Source: Nansenia antarctica (lineage: Eukaryota > Chordata > Actinopteri > Argentiniformes > Microstomatidae). From it: a DNA stretch of 64,000 bases. The notes under the pieces were generated by a model. That model had not been told where the DNA came from, made no database searches, and saw only the letters and a program-made list of their open reading frames with translations. The stretch is taken from NCBI GenBank assembly GCA_963989245.1, contig OZ022342.1, positions 14,965,995-15,029,994 of the forward strand. The letters are read 5' to 3'. Below are positions 55,309-64,000 of the stretch, one piece after another. Both the position numbers and the translations under genes were made by a program. How positions within the stretch are numbered: position 1 is the first letter of the stretch; every line of letters begins with the position of its first letter.

Positions 55309-55908
55309 CTATCCACCCACAACCTTGCAACAATAAATGTACGCTATGTTCCTCAATCATCTGAGACTCTTGACTTCTGATCTATCCTTCAATTCCTCCC
55401 CCTGACTCTCATAGCATTCAGTTATGTATCCTCTGCAGTAGCAACAGGCCCATACCTCAGGCTATAGAGTAGAACACACCGTTTTTTTTAAAGAATAGTC
55501 AAGTTCAGCATATCTTGAAGAAACACATGGTGGCTGTGACCTGTGACAATGATCCAATGTCATAGAATTGTACTTTGACATTAAAGAGTGGTTATCCTTC
55601 AAATAACTGTGTCTAAAAGTCCCTTACATGGGTCATATAAAAAGGATGATGCACTGTTATACATCATTATCTGTGTTCCAAATGTTTACCATTTTTATAG
55701 AGTGTCTACTATGTATCTACTCTGTCTTCTAAAACCTTCTTAATTTCATTCTTAGATCAGTTATAGTTTTCTAGGCAAGTGCTAGTGAATAGATTTGTTA
55801 CAATCATTCAGATAAACTATGGAGGATCAGGAGATGATGATCCATGAACCTCTCCATTGCTGGACAGGGCCTTCCACTCTCATCCTGGTATCTGTTGCTG
55901 GTGGTCTG
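53600..55908 (-). other. pld2: Probable pld2 3' UTR and flank
   Basis: No exon or other gene is seen. An AATAAA on the minus strand at about 53611-53616 is a candidate poly(A) signal for pld2, which would give a 2.3-kb UTR. It contains a (GT)n(GA)n tract at 55237-55305. Confidence 0.35.
55237..55305. repeat. (GT)n(GA)n microsatellite
   Basis: About 24 bp of GT repeats pass into about 44 bp of GA repeats. Confidence 0.95.
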
Positions 55909-58900
55909 TTATGTCCAGAGACCCGTGGGAGCCATCCCCTCCTTGCTGCTAAGAGGAGGGAGCAGATTCTCATCAGACAGGAAGTTGAGGGGGAAGTGGA
56001 CCAGTAGCCCCCTGGTGGCCTCCAGCTCCTCTTTAGCCTGCTGGGGGTCTGTGTCACACAGACGCTCCATACAGGCGTGCTCCTTCAGCTCCCGCATGTT
56101 ATGGACTGAGTTGCAGGGGAGGCAGTTGAAGACCTGCTCCGGGATAAGGAACAAGGAACAACGTTGTGGAAATGTGGAAAGGAAAGGAAAAGGAGCAGGG
56201 GGAAAGGGAATGAGAGAGTGCATGTGACTCACTGATAGCATAAGAGTTTGGCTATACACTCACGATGTACATTTTATCCCACTTTTATTCATACCTTGTC
56301 ATAGATTTTGGCATTCAATTTAGCAGTTGCGTTCCACACCATGAAGAAGAAGTGGTCACTGACTGGATCCTCAAAATTGATGCTGGGGTCTGAATCAGCT
56401 CCTAAAAGAACTCTAGAAGGGATATGCACAAAGTTGTATGTCAAAGTTGTTGCATGCTATGACAACTAAATACATATCTGATTAGTCAACGTTGGTTATG
56501 TGGTGTGGAAATATTTCAACCCAAACAGAATTCTTTCATACAGAGAATGACGACTACGCTTGCGCAAAATTGTCATTGGAGATGGTTCCCTTGGAAACTA
56601 GAGGATATACTTGGTAGCTGCTGATTTGAGCTGAATAGCTCTGCTGGCACATAGACAGCAAGCTCTGAGAGGAGTAGCAAAGTAATTTAGCTGCTGTGTG
56701 CATATTCTCTCTAACACTCTAAGAGCCATTTTTACTGCATCCGAAATGCAGACCATTTCTTATCTATTGATCCATCTAAGATCAGTGGAGTCCGCCTGAT
56801 AGTATTTCAGTATGGAGGAGTTGTTTACCCCCTACTTTGTCAACATATGGACGGCTAGGTGGGAGTTGTTCATCTTGTGAGAAGTGAATCACCTCTGCAG
56901 AGGTGGTAACCCTTTCCTGTCTAACACATACTGCTGCAGGGAAATAGCACAAACGTGTGTGTTCTCCACAGACACCGTTCCTGACCTGAAGCATTCTTTG
57001 CGCATGGCCAGGGCCAGGGGTCCTGCCTGGTAATCCTCGCCCCCCATGGTGGACAAGACCCTCTCTTCATCCTCCACCAACACAGCCAGTTCACTGTCCC
57101 GGCTACCCAGCATGCTGCGGTCATTGATGTTGGCAGAGCCTGGAGGGCAGAGAGAGAAGAGGACACCGAAACCAGGAGGGTGTTGGTACTGTACGATAGT
57201 AGTGGTTATGGTAGCTGCAGGGGCTTGTTCAGAATGTATGAGAATGGGGATTAAGGTTGGGTAGAAGACAGGTTAACAGAATATATGGTTAACAAGACCA
57301 CATTGCAACTCGCCTACCTGTGTCTCATGGACTCTAGCTGAAAAGAGTAAATCATTTCTGTCACTAATGCATTATACCACAGTGTTCTAGGTCTGTTTTT
57401 GTCACCAAAGGCGGGGCATTACACTCAGTTCGTGTATGATGTCCTCACAGAAACAGCAAAACATGTAATAACCATTAGAATGAAATCCTCTTAGAAATGC
57501 CATTCATCTTTAATACAGGCTCCTTTTGGGTTTACGCCTCCCCTGAAGTCTAGGATGCATTTATAGCTCAGCGTTTTATTAGCACTGCATATCATTCACC
57601 TTGTGATTATTATGCAGAGGCAGTAATTAGCTACAGTAGGTAGGGTTAGAGCCCATCGATGACTCACAGTGATTGTGATTGTGCCCGATCTCTGAATCTG
57701 ATAGATGACTCACCAATGATGTAGCGGCGGTCATCGGCTATGAGGGTCTTGCTGTGCACATAGATGAGCTCAGTGACCACGGACTGGGATAGCTGGGAGT
57801 GAGTGCGCAGGCCACACAGGGTGATGTACTCGCTCCACTGGTCCTCAACTGTGGGATGGGGGACATACACTCTTTGGCAAACTGGCATCAATCTAGAGAC
57901 AATTAATGTAGCAAATAGCTTCAACAGACGAAGGGACGTTCTATGAAAATATGAGCAGAGGATGAAAGTTGAGAACTATAAACAGATACCGTCAGATGTT
58001 AAAGCCTTCAGTTAAGGAGGTATTAGCCGAACAGACAAAGAAAGAGGAGAACAGACACGTTAACAGAGATGACACAGATACACTGATGACGTCAGATGGA
58101 TATTCAGTCAAATGGAGTAAGACAACAGGAAACTCACGTTCTCTCAGCCTCATCAGTATGGAGAACTCTCCTCGACACATAGTCCTGGAACAGATCAATA
58201 TTCACATGCAACATAAAATTAGCAACAGTATCTTACAATAGTTAAAGGTGAAGCATGTTGTTTCGCGCATTGCAGCCCTGTACAGCCACACTGAAAATGT
58301 GAAAACGTGAATATGCTGCGTTTCTAAAAGGAGTAAATAATATGTGCATATTAGGGTTGGGCGATATAGACATTTTGAAACCGTTAAACCGTCCTCATAT
58401 TTCACTACAGTTTACGGTATAACCGTGGGATTAAAAATCACGTAGTGATTTGAGGGAGCCGCCAATTTAAAATGATGAATGTAGTTGCTGCTATACCGTT
58501 TCCCGCCACAAGGTGTCTTGCAGTGCACTTCCCACTGTGATTTCCATCTTATCTTACATTAGCATTTTTAACATGTTTCTATGTTAATTCTATGTCTATA
58601 TTTGAGGCACTCAGTGCATGTCATTTATTTGTTGCAAAGCACTTTGAGCTTCATTTCCTCTATAAAAGGTGCTATACAAATAAACTTTATTATTATCATT
58701 ATTCTTTTCACACAACGACAAACATGTGATACTTAGTTATAAATTAAAATTAATTAATTCCACAAATAAATGTAATTAAAAGCACAGCCTATAGCGTCTA
58801 GTAGGCTTATCAAATAATAACAATAAGAACAAAAAAGAACAAAAACAAAAACAAAATGGGCATAAAAGCGTATCCTACAGACCGCAATGATGGCTATTCT

Positions 58901-60989
58901 TCAAGCCTATTCTTGTTTTTTTGGATAGGTCGTGGACAACTGTAGTTTGTACTTTCTTATAAAGGGCTGGTATGACTTTCTGGCTGAAATGTGGACGAGA
59001 GGGAACTAAGTAACGAGGCTCCATTACTTTCAACATGTGTCTAAATCCTATGTTCTCAACAACCAGTGGTGTGCCGTCAGGGCCAGCAAGGCCTTCTCTG
59101 CTGGCCTAAACATCATCAGAATATACATTTTATTTTAATATATATTTTCCACAAATATGTATTAATGATTCCCCATAGTCTATTCTCTTCATTTCATAGC
59201 TTTCCTCTTGGTTGCGCTGCTTCCAGTCTCCGATTGAGATTTGGAGGGCTGGCCTTTATGTTAGAGCTTTTATCCAATCAAAATGTGTTGCTAGGGGGCT
59301 CAAAAATCTGCCCGCCTTCACATTAAACGGTGAAGCGGATTCGACCTGTAACTTAACGTTGGAACGAGAAAACATGTGGCGTACCTAGTAAACCTACGTA
59401 GATGCGAGCAAACAACAACGGCGCCTGCTGTAAGGCTCAATGATGTCAGCACCCAGCACGTCTTTTGATTGGATACGCACTATTGCTACGCACTATTGCT
59501 ACGCACTATTGATATTCACTATTGAGATGCGGAACTATGCCGGTAGATGTGAAACTTTTGAAAGTGCACAGGGAAACGGAGCCTCACAACGAAAGCTTTC
59601 GTTGACTGATCGATAATACTGATCGATTGTGTCCTGTTTTTGGGTAAACAATAACTTTCATTTAGGGGACAGGATGAAAGCGCCAAGTCCACAAACAGAG
59701 GAAACTACGTTGAGCTTCTTTCTTTTCTGGCTGAAAACAACCCAGATGTACATTACCACCTGTCCACAAACAAAGTGTTTACTGGGACGTCAGGCAAAAT
59801 ACAAAACGACCTGATTTTTGCTATTGCTGAAGTGATGGAAGAAGAGATCAAAATGGAGATTAAAAAGGCACCCTTTGTCGCTATTATGGTGGACGAGACG
59901 ACAGAAGTGGGTAATGTAGCGATCTTAAAGATGTTAGTTTAACACTCTTCATTGTAAATGCGGATTTATTGATTAAAAATGCTTCGGAAATATTAATATA
60001 ACTCTGTTGTACTTGTCTGACTATGTTAAGGTGATGCAACGCCCGGTTATACTGTGTTTCTGTCTAGTTTCTAGAGCCATGGCGTCATAACGATGGTATT
60101 AAGAGGTAGAATAATTCAGGTAGGAATGTGTCGGACATCACTGAAGGCCTAGGTGTGAAATGCACCGCCCGCCACTGTCAACAACGGAGTATGGTTGCAT
60201 GTCCGCTGCTATAAAAACACCTTTGTCAAACGCGTTTGTTATGGCATTGGCCCGGTCTGAATTGTTAGCGAGTGGTGGTTGCTTAAATGTCATGGGGAGC
60301 TGGGTTTGTACTTCACTCTTTCTTTTTGTACCGGTGATATTTACATTCGGGTGATGCCGTCTCAAGTTCGACGTACAGCCAGCCGCATAACCGATCGTAA
60401 TTGAACAATGCCGGCATACAGCTTTGGTTCGATCCACCTGTCTTTGTCCATCATCCTTGTATGTAACTGTGAAACCGTAATCTTCCGGCCAAATTTCCCC
60501 ATATTTTAAAATCTTTAATCTTTGGTCTGAACTTCCCAGTTTTAGAACGTTGGTTGCAAATGGTTGCCGAGTTTTTCTCTGCAACGTTCTAAAACGGTCT
60601 CGTCTGGTCATGGATCTTTGGTTTGAACTGACCTTTAGTTAACGTGGTTCAATTGGGACTGTGACCTACCCCCTCATCTTGTCCAGTTTGTCTATCCTAA
60701 TGTGTGTTGTTGTCGTAAGCTATCATGTCCATATATGTTATATGTTGAAACTAAACAAACGGGATACCATATCCTACCAACCCTGCTTGGACTATCCCTG
60801 AACCAGGAGAGAACGCGTTCGGAGCACACCAGGAGCTAAGATATGCCTCTCCCCTCTACCACCTTACTTGGTACCGTCAAACTGCCAACTGAGCTTACCT
60901 GCACTTCTGTGTCTGGCCTCGGCCCTGTCTGTGAACGGGCCGTTTCGATTATTGACTAAACTACATGCAGAGCTTGTTGAGTCATGACA

Positions 60990-61034
<45 letters not shown>

Positions 61035-61183
61035 TGTGTGTTTGTTTGCTTGCAGAGAAAGCCTCTGACCTGTAAGTGAAGTGCAGAATGGCCTGCATGG
61101 CATTTCCACCTCCCTCATTGATGTCTCCTTCAAACCCAGGCAGTAGAGGCACCACCACAAATACACGATACTTCTTCTGCTCA
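55909..61183 (-). CDS. pld2: Phospholipase D2, C-terminal part (six exons, 5' end outside window)
   Basis: PLD2 hydrolyses phosphatidylcholine to phosphatidic acid and choline at membranes. Exons seen, 5' to 3', are 61070-61183, 58138-58184, 57714-57848, 56986-57139, 56295-56412 and 55909-56133. They join in phase to about 263 residues with a TAA stop. The first reads EQKKYRVFVVVPLLPGFEGD. The third holds the second HKD motif, HSKTLIADD (His, Lys and Asp present), continuing into GSANINDRS in the fourth. The C terminus, HFPLNFLSDENLLPPL to the final Trp-Thr, is family-typical and essential in PLDs. The C-terminal wording favours PLD2, though some residues (NAKIYDKVF) recall PLD1. Adjacency to mink1 on the same strand supports pld2. 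The PX, PH and first HKD regions must lie to the right. The large intron 58185-61069 is full of hAT DNA. Confidence 0.88.
56413..56985. other. pld2: pld2 intron, nothing recognised
   Basis: Between exons 56986-57139 and 56295-56412 I see no coding sequence or defined repeat. Confidence 0.5.
57140..57713. other. pld2: pld2 intron, nothing recognised
   Basis: Between exons 57714-57848 and 56986-57139 no element or exon is recognised. Confidence 0.5.
58620..58710 (+). repeat. L2-like LINE tail
   Basis: The words gcactttgagcttcatttcc and tgctatacaaataaa followed by ATT repeats match the tail at about 33950-34020. Confidence 0.7.
59064..60177 (+). mobile_element. hAT element nested in the outer transposase gene
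   Basis: The left end is cagtggtgtgccgtcagggcc and the right end is ggcctaggtgtgaaatgcac followed by cgcccgccactg. The termini are imperfectly inverted (CAGTGG and CCACTG, with matching ggcct further in). A perfect 8-bp target duplication, tcaacaac, lies at 59056-59063 and 60178-60185. On the plus strand at about 59690-59940 it keeps a piece of its own hAT transposase (ELLSFLAENNPDVHYHLS, then FVAIMVDETTEVGN with the first catalytic Asp). The rest is missing, so it is an internally deleted copy. Confidence 0.9.
60991..61040. repeat. (GT)n microsatellite
   Basis: About 50 bp of GT repeats lie just downstream of the pld2 exon 61070-61183 donor. Confidence 0.95.
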
Positions 61184-61307
61184 CTGAAAAACAGCAGCAA
61201 AAAGAGTTTGAGAAAGAGAGAGAGGAAAAAGGACCAACAGAAGATGAACTTAATAGCTTTACACAGTTGATGATCAGTCCAGTAATGTCATGTGCTATAT
61301 ACTCATA

Positions 61308-61358
<51 letters not shown>
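61308..61358. repeat. (CA)n microsatellite
   Basis: This is about 50 bp of pure CA repeats. Confidence 0.95.
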
Positions 61359-61359
<1 letters not shown>

Positions 61360-61489
61360 ACATTATTAACACCTTGTGGTGTAATCGTGTGGGGAAAGCT
61401 TTCTTGGCACACTTTGACCCCATTAATACCAATCAATTATCAATCATTGCTTGATTACCACAGCCTACTTGAGTATTGTTGCTGACCAT

Positions 61490-61807
61490 CCCTTCATGGC
61501 CACAATGTAACCTTCTTCTAATGGCTACATCCAGCATGATAATGCACCATGTCACAAAGCAAAAGTCGTCTGGTTTCATGATCATGACAATGAGTTCAGC
61601 GTTCTTCAGTGGCCTTCCCAGTCACCAGATCTAGAACAGGGAGATTCACAGCTTGAAAGTACACCTGCTGTCATCATGGACCAGAATCTCAAAGGTATGT
61701 TTCCAACATCTTGTGGAATCAAAGCCACTAAGAATTGAGGCTGTTTTGAGAGCAGAGGGAGGCCCTATCCAGTATTAGTATAGTGTTCATAATAAAGTGT
61801 ATATACA

Positions 61808-61810
<3 letters not shown>
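61490..61810 (+). mobile_element. Tc1/mariner transposase fragment
   Basis: The plus strand reads IQHDNAPCHKAKVVWFHDHD, then VLQWPSQSPDLE, and after a break DQNLKGMFPTSCGIKATKN. These are the second catalytic Asp block, the region of the third acidic residue and the C terminus of a mariner/Tc1 transposase. It is a short dead relic. Confidence 0.75.

Positions 61811-61814
<4 letters not shown>

Positions 61815-61847
<33 letters not shown>
61815..61847. repeat. (TA)n microsatellite
   Basis: Pure TA repeats end exactly at the left end of the next element. The run resumes at 63683-63690 on its far side. Confidence 0.9.
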
Positions 61848-61850
<3 letters not shown>

Positions 61851-63682
61851 GGTTTCCGTTAGAAAAAATTGCCGCCGGACATCGTGTCCGGGAAGATTTC
61901 GATTTACCGGACAAACGTGATATATTCCGGTCATCATATTAAAATATAATTAAAAAATGTTTTTTCAAAATCATATTTTTTTTTCTTCAAATCTAATATA
62001 GCTGTTTGTCGCGGTGATAACTGTTGTGTAGCGGCCTATATATGCCATTTAATGTCTATTTCTCATCCGATACGATTAGATGCGAGCTATATAATATATA
62101 ATAATATAACATGATTCGCATGCGCGCTATGCCATTATGTCCAGCGCTGAACGGGCGCCTCACTGGGAACTGAACAGACAGCATCGATCAATGAACGGAC
62201 TCCACATTACGTTAACTGAAGTTTGTTAAATTGTTTGGGATTAATGTGAGTTTTCTATTTTCTCTTTCCAGTTTTACCCTTTTTTTTATCAATAAAACAA
62301 CGTCATTTCTATAACCAGGTCTCGCTGGTTGGGAAGGCATTTCGTTTAGCTGCCTGTCAAATCATACTTAATCGGACTCGGGAGTATGACAATGAGGAGA
62401 ACATAACTGTTTATTGAGAAACAATAGGCAGGCTGGGATACGTATATAAAGAAATACCACAATGTCTAGATGTATAACATTTTATTGAACAGTGCAAGCA
62501 TGTAGGCTTCTGGCGTGACATCGTACCCCTAACGTTCTTAGGGCTTGTTTGAAAAGCTTAGACTGAAAGTTAGTGCCCTGGTCAGATTGTATAACAAGAG
62601 GAAGACCGAATGTGGAAAAAAACGTTGTTAAAGCTTTCACCACTGAGCTGGCTAATATGTTACGCAACGGAACAGCTTCGGGAAAACGAGTAGCAGCGCA
62701 CATAATAGTGAGCAAATACTGACTTCCACTTTTAGTCCTAGGCAAAGGTCCAACACAATCAATTATTACACGTTCAAATGGCTCCCCTATAGCAGGAATG
62801 GGATGCAATGGTGCGGGTGGAATGGATTGATTAGGCTTACCCACCATCTGACAAGTATGGCAACAGCGGCAGTGCTTGGCAACATCCGCCTTCAGTCCGG
62901 GCCAAAAGAAATGTTTCAATATCAGCTGATAAGTTTTAGTTATACCTAAATGTCCTGACCACTGGCTCTCATGTGCTACAGATAACACCTGTTGTCTATA
63001 ACCCACAGGCACAACCACTTGTTTTACAGTATTCCACTCACAACCATTTGCATTAGGAGGAGACCATTTACGCATTAATATCCCATCGTTAAGGAAATAA
63101 ACTACGTTGCCCCCTATTTCAGATTCCTCACTAGCTGCATGTAAAAAACATTTGTTTAATGACTGATCAGCTACTTGAGCGACACGCAATCGCTCGCCGG
63201 TTACAGGCAGAGATAGGCTGTCAGCGGATGGTATGGTAGGACTCGGGGAGGATGGTAACTCTACAACTTTCTCCCTGGGAGAAGCTGAAACAATCGGGTT
63301 CTCATCCCTTTCAGAAAAGGCTTGCATAATCACACTATCACAGAGAGAAACATCGCTATCCTCCTCTCTGCCTCGACTCGATTGTGCACGAGTTATAGCG
63401 CACACCGGAAACAACCGCTGTTTCGCATAGGCAGCCTACACATTAGGAGTCATCATCATGCCGGTGTCAAATCATATCATAATAAAAGAAATACATAGCC
63501 TATATATTCGTCTTTTTTAAAATAGAAGGAATCAGAATGTGAACTTTAGCGAATTGTATTCAAATTGTGCTTAGAGGGAATTATTTTCACCGGACATTTA
63601 TGTCCGACGAGTTTTCAATTTGTCGGACTTCAACAAATTTTACCGGACAAAGACCGGTAATTACCGGTTAACGGAAACCCTG
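61848..63682. mobile_element. 1835-bp TIR element containing a Gypsy-type integrase segment
   Basis: Perfect 14-bp inverted repeats, CAGGGTTTCCGTTA and its reverse complement, bound it. The flanking 8 bp are atatatat on both sides, compatible with a hAT-type duplication but uninformative inside a TA repeat. Subterminal ccggaca and tgtccgg words recur at both ends (61880-61915 and 63590-63660). The outer part has no recognised transposase. The interior carries an integrase open frame on the minus strand. Confidence 0.8.
62482..63414 (-). pseudogene. Truncated Ty3/Gypsy-type integrase
   Basis: The open frame of about 310 codons, which continues upstream of the TTG at 63412-63414, matches a Gypsy-clade polyprotein from just before the integrase into its core. 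Numbering from that TTG, the HHCC zinc-binding residues are near 148, 155, 185 and 188. The first two catalytic Asp residues are near 219 (in IIDCVGPLP) and 278 (in QSDQGTNF). The frame ends at about 310, before the expected catalytic Glu, so the product would be inactive as an integrase. The preceding VCAITRAQ wording is typical of the segment between RNase H and integrase. No gag, protease, reverse transcriptase or LTR is seen. It is a fragment inside the 61848-63682 element. Confidence 0.85.
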
Positions 63683-63692
63683 ATATATATAG

Positions 63693-64000
63693 CAGTGTTT
63701 CCTCCAGGAATTTTTACCATGGTGGCGGGTAGTGCTGACCGATTTTTTCGCGTGCACGCGCATGAAACGCGCACGCGCGCTCAAAACAACGACGTCATTT
63801 CAGCCAAAACTCGAAAATAAAATGTTTTCCTGTAAATTAAAAACAAGGGTAGTCCGTCCGTCCGTCCCTCTCTGGAATGGAATGGAATGGACTTTATTTG
63901 TCATTGCTACAGTACAGGTACCAGACAACGAAATGGTCCATTAAATAAAATGACACGGTTCAAATGTTCACGCCGGCAGTCCGGCTCTCACACATACTGG
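63693..64000. mobile_element. Second CAGTGTTTCCTC element, running off the window
   Basis: From 63693 to the window end this matches 39743-40060 closely, apart from differences in the CG-rich block near 63727-63785 and one extra gtcc unit. It starts 10 bp beyond the right end of the 61848-63682 element, in the continuation of the TA repeat. Confidence 0.85.

Larger units (their letters stand above)
58351..60660 (-). mobile_element. hAT relic with BED-finger transposase, interrupted by another hAT
   Basis: The left end, tagggttgggcgatatag, is a known style of fish hAT terminus. No matching right end was found, so it is truncated. On the minus strand from 60611 it encodes a transposase N terminus with a BED zinc finger (CRHCSITIGYAAGCTSNLRR) and then ITNAFDKGVFIAADMQPYSV. 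The frame is cut at 60177 by a nested element and resumes at 59063 with ENIGFRHMLKVMEPRYLVPS. The outer copy also carries an L2-like tail at about 58620-58710. It fills most of a pld2 intron. Confidence 0.8.

Noticed and set aside
62482..63414. Ginger-type DNA transposon using a Gypsy-like integrase
   Set aside because: As I recall, Ginger elements have TGT...ACA ends and a full DDE integrase. Here the ends are CAGGG and the catalytic Glu region is missing. A family-wide search could reopen this.

Overview
The window is a piece of a ray-finned (teleost-type) fish genome. The evidence is intron-containing vertebrate genes with GT-AG splicing, very long (CA)n/(GT)n arrays, and dense fish-style transposons: hAT elements with 8-bp target duplications, Tc1 relics, L2- and L1-like LINEs and tRNA-derived SINEs. 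There is nothing prokaryotic here. I cannot name the species.

Four protein-coding genes are supported. From left to right: (1) a two-exon C2H2 zinc-finger gene on the minus strand (5383-7000, 468 codons, three fingers), orthologue not recognised. (2) gnb2 on the plus strand (coding 14650-21008): nine coding exons assemble in frame to exactly 340 residues of a heterotrimeric G-protein beta subunit, with a probable non-coding first exon near 10.75-11.34 kb. (3) mink1 on the minus strand (coding 28826-52160): 32 exons assemble in frame to about 1300 residues with an N-terminal STE20/GCK-IV kinase domain, a Glu/Gln-rich middle and a C-terminal CNH domain. (4) The 3' part of pld2 on the minus strand (55909-61183, continuing past the right edge), with the second HKD catalytic motif and the C terminus. 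pld2 lies upstream of mink1 on the same strand, the order I recall for the human 17p13 neighbourhood. gnb2 converges tail to tail on mink1.

Most of the rest is transposon-derived. At 0.9-4.7 kb are two Tc1 relics and a rotted L2-type LINE. gnb2 intron 6 carries a 5'-truncated L1-like insertion with a 17-bp target duplication. mink1 introns carry several hAT-type elements, most with perfect terminal repeats and some with perfect 8-bp target duplications (42325-43307, 48021-48787), plus a hAT interrupted by another element (39035-40912 with 39743-40450). The pld2 intron holds a hAT transposase relic cut by a second hAT whose 8-bp duplication is intact, and a terminal-inverted-repeat element (61848-63682) containing part of a Ty3/Gypsy-type integrase.

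The items most worth a second look are a 24-nt in-frame microexon in mink1, the TIR element with the integrase segment, the hAT carrying a 14-unit minisatellite, the L1 insertion just upstream of a gnb2 splice acceptor, the nested hAT, and a 110-bp stretch of gnb2 3' UTR duplicated in the gene's own last intron. I did not find a wholly new biological system. All exon coordinates were read by eye from homology and splice signals and were not checked against transcripts.
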